NCBI GenBank assembly: GCA_033816765.1
Contig: CM066290.1
Coordinates: 868,001-932,000, forward strand
Direction of reading: 5' to 3'
From: Nothopassalora personata
Taxonomy: Eukaryota > Ascomycota > Dothideomycetes > Mycosphaerellales > Mycosphaerellaceae
Length of the DNA: 64,000 nt
The notes beneath the pieces were generated by a model. That model ran no database searches and had not been told where the DNA came from. It saw only the letters and a list, made by a program, of their open reading frames with translations. The position numbers and the translations under genes were made by a program. Positions 49,971 through 58,780 of the stretch are shown here, piece by piece; within the stretch, counting starts at the first letter, position 1; each line of letters begins with the position of its first letter.

Positions 49971-52900
49971 TTAGTTCTCAGCCTCGATCCTGCTGAACTG
50001 TGAAATTTCGGCTGCAGAAAGGTCATGAGGCCTGATCCATAGCTTCTTGGATTCCGGTTCAGGATACGATCCCCTTTCGTCAACTCCTACAGGTAGCACG
50101 TCTTCGTCGGCGATGGGCTCGATCTCGTTCGAATCACTGCTGTCTTCGCTATCAGCGACTTCTCCCTCCCCCATTACGAGATCGATCCCATCGTCCAGGC
50201 CTGGTACTCCTATGTTATCCGGGCGAAGCTCTGGAACTAGCTTAAGGTTTTCTCGTGCCTGAACTCCCTTCATTGGCGTGCCATCAAGTTCCTCAAGAAT
50301 ATAGGTACCAAATTTCCTGGAGACACTGGACACCCGATATGGACCTTGCCATCGGTAACCGATCTTGCGTGAGAAGTCATCCTTATATGGCTTGTCGAAC
50401 CTCATGACAAGGTCGCCCTTCTGGAAACCAACAAAGTCAACATTTCGGTGAGAATCGAAGTAGTCCTTGCTAAGTTCTCTTAGTCGCTTCCTTCGAGCAT
50501 GCAGCTCTTCCAAACTAAGGTCTCGAGCCTGGAGTTGACGCGCACGTATGGCAAGCAGGTCCTCAGTCGTTCTCACCGATCCCCATTGATAATTCGCCCA
50601 CGTCGGGTACTCAACCTCAATTGGCAGAATCGTGCGATGGCCATACAGGACCTGAGCCGGCGTCATTCCAGTAGTACGACAGGTCGTGGTCCTATCAGCC
50701 CATAACACAGCGGGTACCCATTGCTCCCATCCGCGGTATGTGTTCCTTGTAAGCTTTGCTAACGCTGCAAGAATCGGACGGTGCCCAACCTCGACCGGAG
50801 CATTAGACTGCGGATGGTACGGTGATATTCGGATCCTTCGAACACCAAGTCCTACGAGCAACCGCTCAACCTCAGCCGCATGAACCGTAGCGTTATCAAG
50901 CACAATTTCAGCACAACAGCCGTGCCTACAGAAGACATCTTCGTATAGAAACTTGGCAACTGTCTTCGAGCTGGGAGGTGCCCTTGTTACTCTAGCCTCG
51001 ATCCAGTTGCTGAGTGCTTCGCGCGCAACTAGGAGGTATCCATTTTTGTGCACCTGGACGGGGTCCGAGTACCACTTCTCACCAATGACCTGAGGGCTCG
51101 ATGAGTGAAGCTCACCAGCGCGCTGGTTGCCTTCGCGAAACCTACAAGGAGCACAACTTCGAACCCACGCAGAGACATCGGCGAAGCACCCGTCCCAGTA
51201 ATACCGATCGGAAATAAGGTTGTACACGACCTCAGCGCTGCGATGACCGTGTCTTTCATGGCATTCTATGACGATCTCCTTCTGAGCCTCATCATCGTCA
51301 ATCACAAGTTGCAACGGTGCTCCTCGGCGCTTCTGGAAGAACAGCAATTGGTCTCGGACAAAGAAGTTGACGCTCTTCTTCACCAGCCGCCGGTACTCAG
51401 CACGGGTAACACCATCGGGCCGGGTCCTGGTTTCTATAACCTGAGCAAGCTGCTGAGAGCCCTCAGAATATTGGTCCCCGAGATGTCGTGTTTTCTGGAT
51501 TTCAACTGGATAGGTGTCGACCGGCTCCGGGTACCTGAACAGCTTATCATCAATCATCTGGTCGACTTCGTCTTCGTCAGCTTCCCTGGGTTCTTGAGGT
51601 GTAGAGGGCCTTCGAGACAGGGCATCTGGGCCAGTGTGTCTAGTCCCCGCAACGTGCTTTACCTCGAACGTGAACAACCTGATCCATGCGACCCACCGGG
51701 CCATTGCCGAGTTCGGCAGGTCCGAAGCCGGCCGGTTAAGCTGCCATACAAGTGTCTTGGCATCAACCTCAAGGACAAAATCAACGCCAGTGATATATCT
51801 CTGGATCTTCTTAAGCCCCTTAAGGACCCCAAGGCATTCCCGCTTCCCAGCATCATATCTGGATTCTGACGCGCTCCAGATTCCACTCTCATACCGCACC
51901 GGGTGACGCCGTCGGGTACTGTCCATTGATTCTTGAGAAACGATACATCCCCATCCAGTGCCGCTAGCATCAACTGAGACAAAGATGGACCCAGCACCAG
52001 GTGAGTAGCAGAGGGTAACTAAGGCTGGAGACTGCACAAGGTACCTAGCAACCTCTTCTTTTGAGAACTGCTCATTTTCTGTCCAGGTGAACTCGGCGTC
52101 CTTCTTCAGCAGTTTGTACATTGGTCGAGCGATGATAACGAACCAGGGAATCCATATCCGGAAGTACACACACAGCCCCACATAGGTGCGGACCTCCTTG
52201 ATACAGGTAGGCGTAGGCCAATCCAGGATCTTGGCCACAACCTTTGGGTCAGGATAGCGACCATCCGGGCCAGTAACGTACCCAACAATCTTGAGCTTTT
52301 CGTATAACCATTGGGATTTGCCTCCAGCAACTACCGCACCAGCTCTTTCCAGGTCAGCAAGAACCAGATCCAGGGAAACGATGTGCTCAACGACCCATTT
52401 TCTCAACCCAGGCTCTAGTTCGGCATTCCCATAGTCCTCAGTTGGTCCCTTAATACCGATGTCATCGAGAAACGGCTTCGCTCGATGCGAGATATGATCA
52501 AGCAGAATCTTTGTTACCGCACGCACGAACTGAGCAACTGAATTGGTAGCTCCTTGAGGCAGAGTCGTGTTGCGTACTAGGCCAAGAGGGGTCATGAAGG
52601 CTGTTAAGTCCCGGCAGGACTCATCCAAAGTGATCTGATCATAACCTGAGAACAGGTCCACAAGTGAAGCGACTCGGCACCCGGCAAAATCCTCTGAGAA
52701 GCTATCCGTGTCCGGTGGAATGTTAGCATCGCGCATAGTAACCTCATTCAGGAGCACAGCTGAGTTGATCAACCGATATGGCACATCGCTTCCAGAGGCA
52801 TCAACCTTCTTTGCGACCAGGAACCAGCTATTGGAATATGCCCCTTGTGAGTATTCTAGGATGTTATTCTTGATCCGGGCTCTAATCATGCGCTCAACAA

Positions 52901-53792
52901 TTGCCCTAAGACTTGGGTGCAACCGGATAGGGCGTGCCTGCCATGGCCTATGAGGGACCGTGTTGATCTTCTGAGGTGGCACGACGTCGTGCCTGATTTG
53001 CCTCATGTGACTGAAATCCCAAGCGAGGACTGCCTCCCGGTTGTAGAGCATCTCATCGAATAAGGCCCTTTCCATTGGCAATAGCTTGATGCCAACCTTG
53101 ATTGAGGTAAGTCGTTCTGGAGTGATCCGGCTACCTCGCTCAATACTTGAGAATTTCTTAGTCAAGTACTTCCCATCAAACGGACCTTGTCCTTCAGGCA
53201 TCTTGGATTCCAGGTACAGTGCCCTGCGCTTCCATTCCATATCTCCCTCAACTCGTGATTCTGGGCGTTCGTGAACGCTCGCGTCCACTGGCTTTTTCTT
53301 GTCCGCCTTACGCTTGTACATCGTGAAGACCTGCGGCATCCTAATGTTAGCTATATGTAGGCCTGCTTGTTGCTTCCGTGCCTGAGCATTCAATGCAGAT
53401 TGTCTCAGGATCTCGGAGGGCCAGTCCCCTTGAACTGAATAAACGTTAGCAATAGAATCTCCCTCAAACGCGCCTGTTCCAATTTCTGCAACTCGTTCCT
53501 TTGCTCCAGCAGTCCTAAGCAATCCCAATAAGTGAGCTGAATGGTTGCTAGGCGTTAGAGCCTTGCCGGGTTCCTGCAGATGCGTCGTGTCGTGGTCGTA
53601 TCCGTTTTCCTCACTATAGCTATTTACCGGTCCCGGGACCGGCAAATCAAAGTCCGAGGTTTCTCCGAGATAGTGCGAGAACCTCACTGATTTTGTCAAA
53701 CCCGGCTTTAGCAAATCGGTGGGTTGAGCGCCGTAACTCAACCCACCATTCCATTTCCCGACGCTTTCAATAGTTCCTGAAGGGTTTTGCAC
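49971..53792 (-). CDS. pol: E2 Pol: reverse transcriptase, RNase H, integrase
   Basis: The open frame has 1,273 codons, and translation is expected to enter it at the slippery site 53759 rather than at its first Met. The RT domain shows SLVDLFSGYDQI, LPQGATNSVAQF and the catalytic box FLDDIG (52456-52475) with Phe in place of the usual Tyr. RNase H begins at FVSVDASGTGWG and includes ESRYDAGKRECLGVLKGLKK. Integrase has a zinc domain (HERHGHRSAEVV, CAPC) and catalytic motifs in YSDPVQVH, VLDNATVH and YHPQSNAPVEVGH. The C-terminus has a DKPYKDDFSRKIGYRWQGPYRV block of the kind found after integrase; no chromodomain is seen. The protease is encoded at the end of gag instead. This is a Gypsy lineage distinct from E1. 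Confidence 0.92.
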   Translation of the reverse strand: MQNPSGTIESVGKWNGGLSYGAQPTDLLKPGLTKSVRFSHYLGETSDFDLPVPGPVNSYSEENGYDHDTTHLQEPGKALTPSNHSAHLLGLLRTAGAKERVAEIGTGAFEGDSIANVYSVQGDWPSEILRQSALNAQARKQQAGLHIANIRMPQVFTMYKRKADKKKPVDASVHERPESRVEGDMEWKRRALYLESKMPEGQGPFDGKYLTKKFSSIERGSRITPERLTSIKVGIKLLPMERALFDEMLYNREAVLAWDFSHMRQIRHDVVPPQKINTVPHRPWQARPIRLHPSLRAIVERMIRARIKNNILEYSQGAYSNSWFLVAKKVDASGSDVPYRLINSAVLLNEVTMRDANIPPDTDSFSEDFAGCRVASLVDLFSGYDQITLDESCRDLTAFMTPLGLVRNTTLPQGATNSVAQFVRAVTKILLDHISHRAKPFLDDIGIKGPTEDYGNAELEPGLRKWVVEHIVSLDLVLADLERAGAVVAGGKSQWLYEKLKIVGYVTGPDGRYPDPKVVAKILDWPTPTCIKEVRTYVGLCVYFRIWIPWFVIIARPMYKLLKKDAEFTWTENEQFSKEEVARYLVQSPALVTLCYSPGAGSIFVSVDASGTGWGCIVSQESMDSTRRRHPVRYESGIWSASESRYDAGKRECLGVLKGLKKIQRYITGVDFVLEVDAKTLVWQLNRPASDLPNSAMARWVAWIRLFTFEVKHVAGTRHTGPDALSRRPSTPQEPREADEDEVDQMIDDKLFRYPEPVDTYPVEIQKTRHLGDQYSEGSQQLAQVIETRTRPDGVTRAEYRRLVKKSVNFFVRDQLLFFQKRRGAPLQLVIDDDEAQKEIVIECHERHGHRSAEVVYNLISDRYYWDGCFADVSAWVRSCAPCRFREGNQRAGELHSSSPQVIGEKWYSDPVQVHKNGYLLVAREALSNWIEARVTRAPPSSKTVAKFLYEDVFCRHGCCAEIVLDNATVHAAEVERLLVGLGVRRIRISPYHPQSNAPVEVGHRPILAALAKLTRNTYRGWEQWVPAVLWADRTTTCRTTGMTPAQVLYGHRTILPIEVEYPTWANYQWGSVRTTEDLLAIRARQLQARDLSLEELHARRKRLRELSKDYFDSHRNVDFVGFQKGDLVMRFDKPYKDDFSRKIGYRWQGPYRVSSVSRKFGTYILEELDGTPMKGVQARENLKLVPELRPDNIGVPGLDDGIDLVMGEGEVADSEDSSDSNEIEPIADEDVLPVGVDERGSYPEPESKKLWIRPHDLSAAEISQFSRIEAEN
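53622..53647. repeat. Third-site palindrome inside the E2 pol frame
   Basis: This 26-bp near-palindrome has one mismatch pair (core CCGGTCCCGGGACCGG). It lies in the pol coding sequence soon after the frameshift site, encodes part of LPVPGPVNS and has no E-box beside it. Confidence 0.85.
53718..53759 (-). promoter_or_regulatory. Predicted -1 ribosomal frameshift signal of E2
   Basis: On the minus strand GGGAAAT (53759-53753) lies in the gag frame as G GGA AAT. A 5-nt spacer (GGAAT) follows, then a perfect 11-bp hairpin: GGTGGGTTGAG, an 8-nt loop, and CTCAACCCACC (53747-53718). The gag stop TGA lies within the first arm. A -1 slip continues as GKWNGGLSYGAQ, exactly the pol frame. Confidence 0.85.
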
Positions 53793-56650
53793 CTGTCCGA
53801 GCCAACTAGGGCAGTAAACATGACACTTTCACCTTTGCGGCTGGCAATAGTCCCCTCCCATGAACCATCATCGCAGTTACGGGCAGTGAGCCGCACCTTG
53901 CGGGCCCACGGACGTCCTAGGATTGTTGGCGAGTTTGGATCCGAGGAGATGAACATGTCCACTTGGCAGTGAACCCCAAATACCCAAACATCCAAATTGC
54001 CCACAACACCTTTGAACTGGGCCCGCCCTCCAGCACCTCGAAAGGCAAGCTGAGCACTCGACATTACTGGTAACCCAAACCTATGAGCGTTCCTCTGGCC
54101 GATGATATTCACCTCGGAACCCTCATCAATTAGGCACCTGATCTGGTTCTTGTTCGTCCCAAATTCCGCTACTACCCAAGGACTAGGGACCATAGCAAAG
54201 TTGTCAAGGACACTAGAGAGCCCGATCTTCTCAACATCCTCATATAGCTCAGCAGCAGGGACCGCACCCTTGGAGCAAAGCATGGTTGAATACACTCCGA
54301 CATACTGGGCCTGACCATCTTCGCGGAAGACCTCCTCATTATACTCAGGTTCATCTTCACAGGTGACCACTTGTCCAGTGCGAACCTCAGGGTCCTTTCC
54401 TGCAAGACGTCGCACTGTAGCGAGCTTCTCCTGAAGAGCGGGGGTGTTAGCAACGCGACCGAAGAGGGCAGCCTCGAACCAGCGACCATATCGAAACCAA
54501 TCTTGGGCGTTCACATTGGGAAACGTTGTCTGGAGGATCTGATCAATCCAGTAGATGATACCCTCTTCCTTTGTAACCGGGCCATCACCAGCTGAACCAT
54601 ACTGTCGGACGTAGTTGTCAATCCTCATAGTCTTGGCATTCTGCATACGCTTCCTTTGTGCGAAGGGGGCGTTCACGGGACCAACAGGCATATCCTTAGG
54701 CAGTCCTTTGTTAGCATCGTTCCCTGGTCTGTTCACTTGGGCATCACTTCCCCTTCCTAGGGTTACCCCGGATCCAGCTGATGACTGAGTTTCGCTCATT
54801 TGAGCACTGACTTCGTCAATCATTTCAACCTCCTGCTGGTCAATCTCAGCTTGCCGGATCTCCTGTTCCAATTGCAGGCGAACTTTCTCAGCAGCCTCAG
54901 CTCGGGCTCGCAGATCCTGGGCTGAGGACCGGGTCCTCGGGTACGGATTCTTCAGAATACCTACGGGTGCCTTCCCTTTCACTTTGTCAGACTGCACAGG
55001 ATAGGCAGATACCTCGTCAAGCTCGCCCAAGTCGGTTGCCTGCTCCGCTTCACTTTCTCCGAATGAGACCCAATATGTCCCAGCAGCCTTCTCCTTTTGG
55101 CCAGACCGCGCGTCCTGAGGGCCATACTCCATTAAATGCCTGAAGTTAGGAGGGGGCTTAGAATGATCAGGAGGCGTGACCTTAGTCACCCCAGCGTAGT
55201 CCCTACCCATCCATTGCTTACGCAGTGCGGGAATCTCATACTGGTTGTCAAACTCGATCGGTCCATAATGTTCTTCGAGCAGAGGGAGCATGCAGAGCAG
55301 TTTCGGTTTGCTGTAGTCCCTCCGAAAGTTGAACTTGGCGGGACGTGGATCGCCTTCTTTCCCTAGATACCACCAGTTGTTCGGGGCGAGGTATACGTAG
55401 CCCCGGGATATTAAGGACCTCATCGCCCCACAATTGCTGGCCTGGTGCTTCGAACTGCCACAGTTGTAGCAACAACCATCCATCGCTTTGGACTGTTCGC
55501 GATTTTGCGATGGGGGACGCTGCATTGCGTAAACCTGCAGTTCAGTGTCTGGGTCGTGCCTCTCTGGTTGCATAGAGCGTTGATTCTCGCTCGGGTAGAA
55601 GGCACCCGCGTCCGCGACGCGACCGCGCTGGTATGCACGTATGCTCATTTCAGCTACCTTCTGGATTAGGTCATCATCAACAACAGTCCTGGAGGTGGCC
55701 TTCTTAAGCGTGTCAATCTCAGGCTTGAGGCGCGGCATTTGCTTCACGACTGAGCGGTGCAGCTGAGGCAAAGCAAGAGGGAAATCTGTATGCACAGCTT
55801 TCCATCCCTCCTCACCATCTGCGATGCTAGCAGCTTCATCGAGAATCCTCTGAAAGTCCCTGAACTTCTCAGGTTGCTTTGGGTGAAGCCCGCAAGCCTT
55901 GTAGACCGCTTTCGCGACTGCCTCTGGCAATCCCTGAAGGAGAAGGCGACTCCGGGAGCTGTTATCCAAATCCTCAGGTTCAATTAGGTCACTTGAGGAT
56001 ACAAATAGGCGGATGAATTCCTTCACATCTTGTTCTTCAGGCCTCTTGCCTTGCTGCGCCCTAACAATCTCCTCAAGATATTCCCGACTCCCCAACATCG
56101 AGTGGGCGTCAAACCTTGAGAACTCTGACAAGAACGCCCTCCTGAAACGTGCCTTGCCGGTGAGCCACCCAGGCAGCCTCATGACCACACGCCGGATAGT
56201 AATTTCGCAATTGCGCTCAAACCTGCCCCAGAAATCATCCTTCTTAATGGATGCCCGAGGCGGATACTGGTCCATTAGGTCGCCAAACCGCTCCCAGAAC
56301 TCAGTAGCATTGGTGCCATCAAAGAACGGATTCTCAGCACCTCCTGGAGGTGGAAAGCGAGGGCCAGCGTTTTCCATTGCTACTGCCAATCGTCTAAAGA
56401 GGGCAGTCATAGCATCCATTCCAATTGTGCTGTTCATTCCTACACCCATACCCAATTCAGCGGCGCTGGTTCCGCTTCTCCCTTCTTTACTAGATTCAGG
56501 TGTTTCCCCTTCCTCCGATTCCTCCATCCCCTCATGAGGGACAGAATCCCTGTAGACCCCTTCCATTTTCGTGGGGTTCACAGGCTGTTCGTAGCCTCTG
56601 CCTATGTCGGCAAAGGTGCTAAGTTTTTCTGGTGATGCAGCCGTATCCAT
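53738..56650 (-). CDS. gag: E2 Gag with C-terminal aspartic protease
   Basis: The frame has 970 residues. The N-terminal 80 are acidic and flexible. A capsid-like domain spans about 85-290 (FFDGTNATEFWERFGDLM and what follows). A CCHC zinc knuckle of standard spacing is at 394-407 (CYNCGSSKHQASNC). A long polar linker leads to an aspartic protease near 835-915, with LIDEGSEVNII, where Glu stands in the middle of the usual D[ST]G, and the flap/C-terminal hallmark ILGRPW. The protease is therefore fused to Gag, and pol is reached by a -1 frameshift at the very end. The start is taken as the first Met downstream of the LTR (MDTAASPEKL). Confidence 0.88.
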   Translation of the reverse strand: MDTAASPEKLSTFADIGRGYEQPVNPTKMEGVYRDSVPHEGMEESEEGETPESSKEGRSGTSAAELGMGVGMNSTIGMDAMTALFRRLAVAMENAGPRFPPPGGAENPFFDGTNATEFWERFGDLMDQYPPRASIKKDDFWGRFERNCEITIRRVVMRLPGWLTGKARFRRAFLSEFSRFDAHSMLGSREYLEEIVRAQQGKRPEEQDVKEFIRLFVSSSDLIEPEDLDNSSRSRLLLQGLPEAVAKAVYKACGLHPKQPEKFRDFQRILDEAASIADGEEGWKAVHTDFPLALPQLHRSVVKQMPRLKPEIDTLKKATSRTVVDDDLIQKVAEMSIRAYQRGRVADAGAFYPSENQRSMQPERHDPDTELQVYAMQRPPSQNREQSKAMDGCCYNCGSSKHQASNCGAMRSLISRGYVYLAPNNWWYLGKEGDPRPAKFNFRRDYSKPKLLCMLPLLEEHYGPIEFDNQYEIPALRKQWMGRDYAGVTKVTPPDHSKPPPNFRHLMEYGPQDARSGQKEKAAGTYWVSFGESEAEQATDLGELDEVSAYPVQSDKVKGKAPVGILKNPYPRTRSSAQDLRARAEAAEKVRLQLEQEIRQAEIDQQEVEMIDEVSAQMSETQSSAGSGVTLGRGSDAQVNRPGNDANKGLPKDMPVGPVNAPFAQRKRMQNAKTMRIDNYVRQYGSAGDGPVTKEEGIIYWIDQILQTTFPNVNAQDWFRYGRWFEAALFGRVANTPALQEKLATVRRLAGKDPEVRTGQVVTCEDEPEYNEEVFREDGQAQYVGVYSTMLCSKGAVPAAELYEDVEKIGLSSVLDNFAMVPSPWVVAEFGTNKNQIRCLIDEGSEVNIIGQRNAHRFGLPVMSSAQLAFRGAGGRAQFKGVVGNLDVWVFGVHCQVDMFISSDPNSPTILGRPWARKVRLTARNCDDGSWEGTIASRKGESVMFTALVGSDRCKTLQELLKASGNGMVG

Positions 56651-56875
56651 TGTTGCGTGGTGCTTGCTTCAGAATGTGCTGATACTAGTTGTTGCTTGAC
56701 AGGACCTTGTGACCGTGATTGTTGCTGAATACCTTGGACCTTGAATGTTTTTCGACCTTAGTCGACCTTGACCGTGAACCTTGGACCTTGAACCGTGATT
56801 TTGACCTTACAAACTGGATGCTGATACGCCACCGGGTGTACACTTGATAACCCCCCTCATTGACCACCAAAATAA
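56651..56875 (-). other. E2 leader with repeated GACCTTG words
   Basis: Between the 5' LTR and gag, the heptamers GACCTTG/GACCTTA and GACCGTGA or close variants recur about ten times in 56702-56812 on the plus strand. The interior begins TTATTTTGGTGG on the minus strand, the likely primer-binding-site region. No coding potential is claimed. Confidence 0.6.
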
Positions 56876-57248
56876 TGTCTACCAACCACCCTGTGTAGGC
56901 CTGTCCGAGTTGTGGTGGTATGGAGCGGTGCTTGCGTAAGCAGGGGTATTTGCCGGTCCTGGGACCGGGAAATCAGGTCACGTGACGAGCAGTGCAGTAG
57001 CCAGATAAAACAAGAGGATTGGCGGACCCTAAACCCCTATGCCCTCTACTCGAGAGGTATGAATTGAATTGTTGCCTTGATGCTGCGCTTACAATACTCA
57101 ACTGCGCAGTATATATCTCAATGGCCATACCAGGTCCTGCTGGCTTGCCCAAATGTCCAATCAAACCTAAATGAAAAAGGGGCAAGTTGGACCCAAGGGA
57201 CCCCTTCCCAAACCCAAACCCAAGGTCAACACAACCCATTAGTCGTCA
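56876..57248 (-). repeat. E2 5' LTR
   Basis: This is the right copy of the 373-bp LTR, upstream of gag on the minus strand. It carries the palindrome at 56948-56973 and TCACGTGAC at 56978-56986. By eye it matches the left copy base for base. Confidence 0.92.
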
Positions 57249-57251
57249 ATA

Positions 57252-57409
57252 GTATAGACAACGGTAAGATTACTTCTACTACCGTATACTTCGCGTATCT
57301 ATAGTCGAGGCTCTTCTTTAGTCGAATAGTAACATAGTTACGTAGATCTAGCTAAACTTTATCGCCTACACAATAGATTAGTACGGGCTTCCTATCCCGG
57401 TTAGCGTAG
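57252..57409 (-). mobile_element. Element A2, right part
   Basis: This continues the inverted, RIP-mutated element A copy interrupted by E2. It matches the reverse complement of about 6850-6995 (pol). It ends at 57409, where the LTR of element C2 starts. Confidence 0.8.
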
Positions 57410-57796
57410 TGTTACGGTTCGGTCCAAACGGCAGCCCCGACTAGACACACGAAACACTAATTACTTAGAAACACGTGATACTAATCATCTAGACGCACGT
57501 GACACTAATCACTTTACGGACTGATCAGTGTAATCAGTATGCTTAGTAGGACTAATCAAGGTAATTATACTAAGCTATAGGCTCTACGCCGCGAATCTCC
57601 TTTGTATTTAGGAACGCTAGAAACCCTTATGGTTCTAATACGTTCAACTTATGTTACTATCTTACTAATTAGAATATAACTCTTATTCCTATTATTTATC
57701 TTCGCTCAGCTTACTTTAGCCTCTCTAAAGAATAATACCGCTACGTGACTTAACTTATCTCTCTTTTAAGACTAGCCCTAGAACGAGATAATAACA
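57410..57796 (+). repeat. Element C2 5' LTR, RIP-mutated, with 24-bp-period array
   Basis: It starts TGTTACGG and ends ATAATAACA, aligning as reverse complement with the clean solo LTR at 61580-61985. About 57458-57530 holds three degenerate 24-bp units around CACGTGA/ACTAATCA. Confidence 0.8.
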
Positions 57797-57849
57797 CTTT
57801 AAACGCCCTTAGGATAAGCGCTACTTAAGCAGCTAGTAGGGGAACACCC

Positions 57850-58780
57850 GCCCCTAGCGAAGCAGGAAGCATCCGCCGTACGCCACTACAATAGACTACT
57901 ACGAAGGACGATAAGTCTAATAACGATGACGAGCCTACTCTAAGGAAGAACGACGTTAAGGCTGCTAAGCTAGACCTCTTCTATAGAGACAGGGCTAAGT
58001 TCGACGACTGGATTAATTAGATAGATATGTATCTTATGTTTAACCTAGTCGATGCCGATAAAAGAACTATCTTCGCTATTACGTACCTTCGCGGAAGTGC
58101 GTAGAACTAGATCAAACCTTACCTTAAGGAATACCTTAAAGGTATAGGACGATTAGACCCCACTAGAATGTTTAGGAGCTACACCCTTTTTAAAGAGAAG
58201 ATAAAATCAATCTTTAGAACCTCGAACGAAGTCTAACAGGCCATACGAATCATTCAACACCTAAAGCAGAAGACGTCTACTTTAGAGTATGCCGCCAAAT
58301 TCGAAGAATACGGACAAATTACCGGATGGGACTAGACGGCGTTAATGACTATGTTCCGACGTAGACTTAAAGACTCCGTTAAGGACGAGTTAATAAGACA
58401 CGGGGGACGGATCACTAACCTCGAAGAGCTAATGAAGGCGTCGATTAATATCGATAACTAGCTCTAGGAACGACACTAGGAGAAGAGATACGACTCTAAA
58501 GTAGGAGGAATAGTAGGATACGCTCCGGACCGTAGACCCTTAGGAGGATACGTTACGAAGGGAGAATTCTCACGATAAAGCTAACCCTACTATAGACCAC
58601 AGCCAATGGAACTAGACGTTACCTAACGAGGACGGAGGATCGACAAGAGTAGGGGCTACGGAAAGAAGCCCTTTAAAGGAAAAGGAAAACTTACATACTA
58701 TACCTATAGCAAGGAAGGTCACATAGCGCGGGATTGCCGCGGTAAGAATATAGTGCGCCGCGAGCAATTTAATATAATGC
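57850..58780 (+). pseudogene. Element C2 gag remnant
   Basis: The forward reading gives a capsid-like domain (KLDLFYRDRAKFDDWI-like start at about 57967) and a zinc knuckle at about 58697-58738. That knuckle reads YYTYSKEGHIARDC, with the first two cysteines changed to tyrosine as expected from G-to-A RIP changes. TAG stops interrupt the frame throughout. Confidence 0.65.

Larger units (their letters stand above)
45615..57251 (-). mobile_element. E2: intact Gypsy-type LTR retrotransposon with an extra third ORF
   Basis: An 11.6-kb element is coded on the minus strand. Conventional TG...CA LTR limits are 45618-45990 and 56876-57248 (373 bp). Both copies share three more bases at each end (TAA before, ATA after). 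Comparison with element A shows the empty site and a 4-bp duplication GTAT (45611-45614, 57252-57255), so the true ends are 45615 and 57251. Order on the minus strand: LTR, gag-protease, pol by -1 frameshift, a 600-bp gap with a promoter-like region, ORF3, polypurine tract, LTR. The LTRs look identical and no frame is broken, which indicates a very recent insertion into a RIP-mutated element. Confidence 0.92.
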
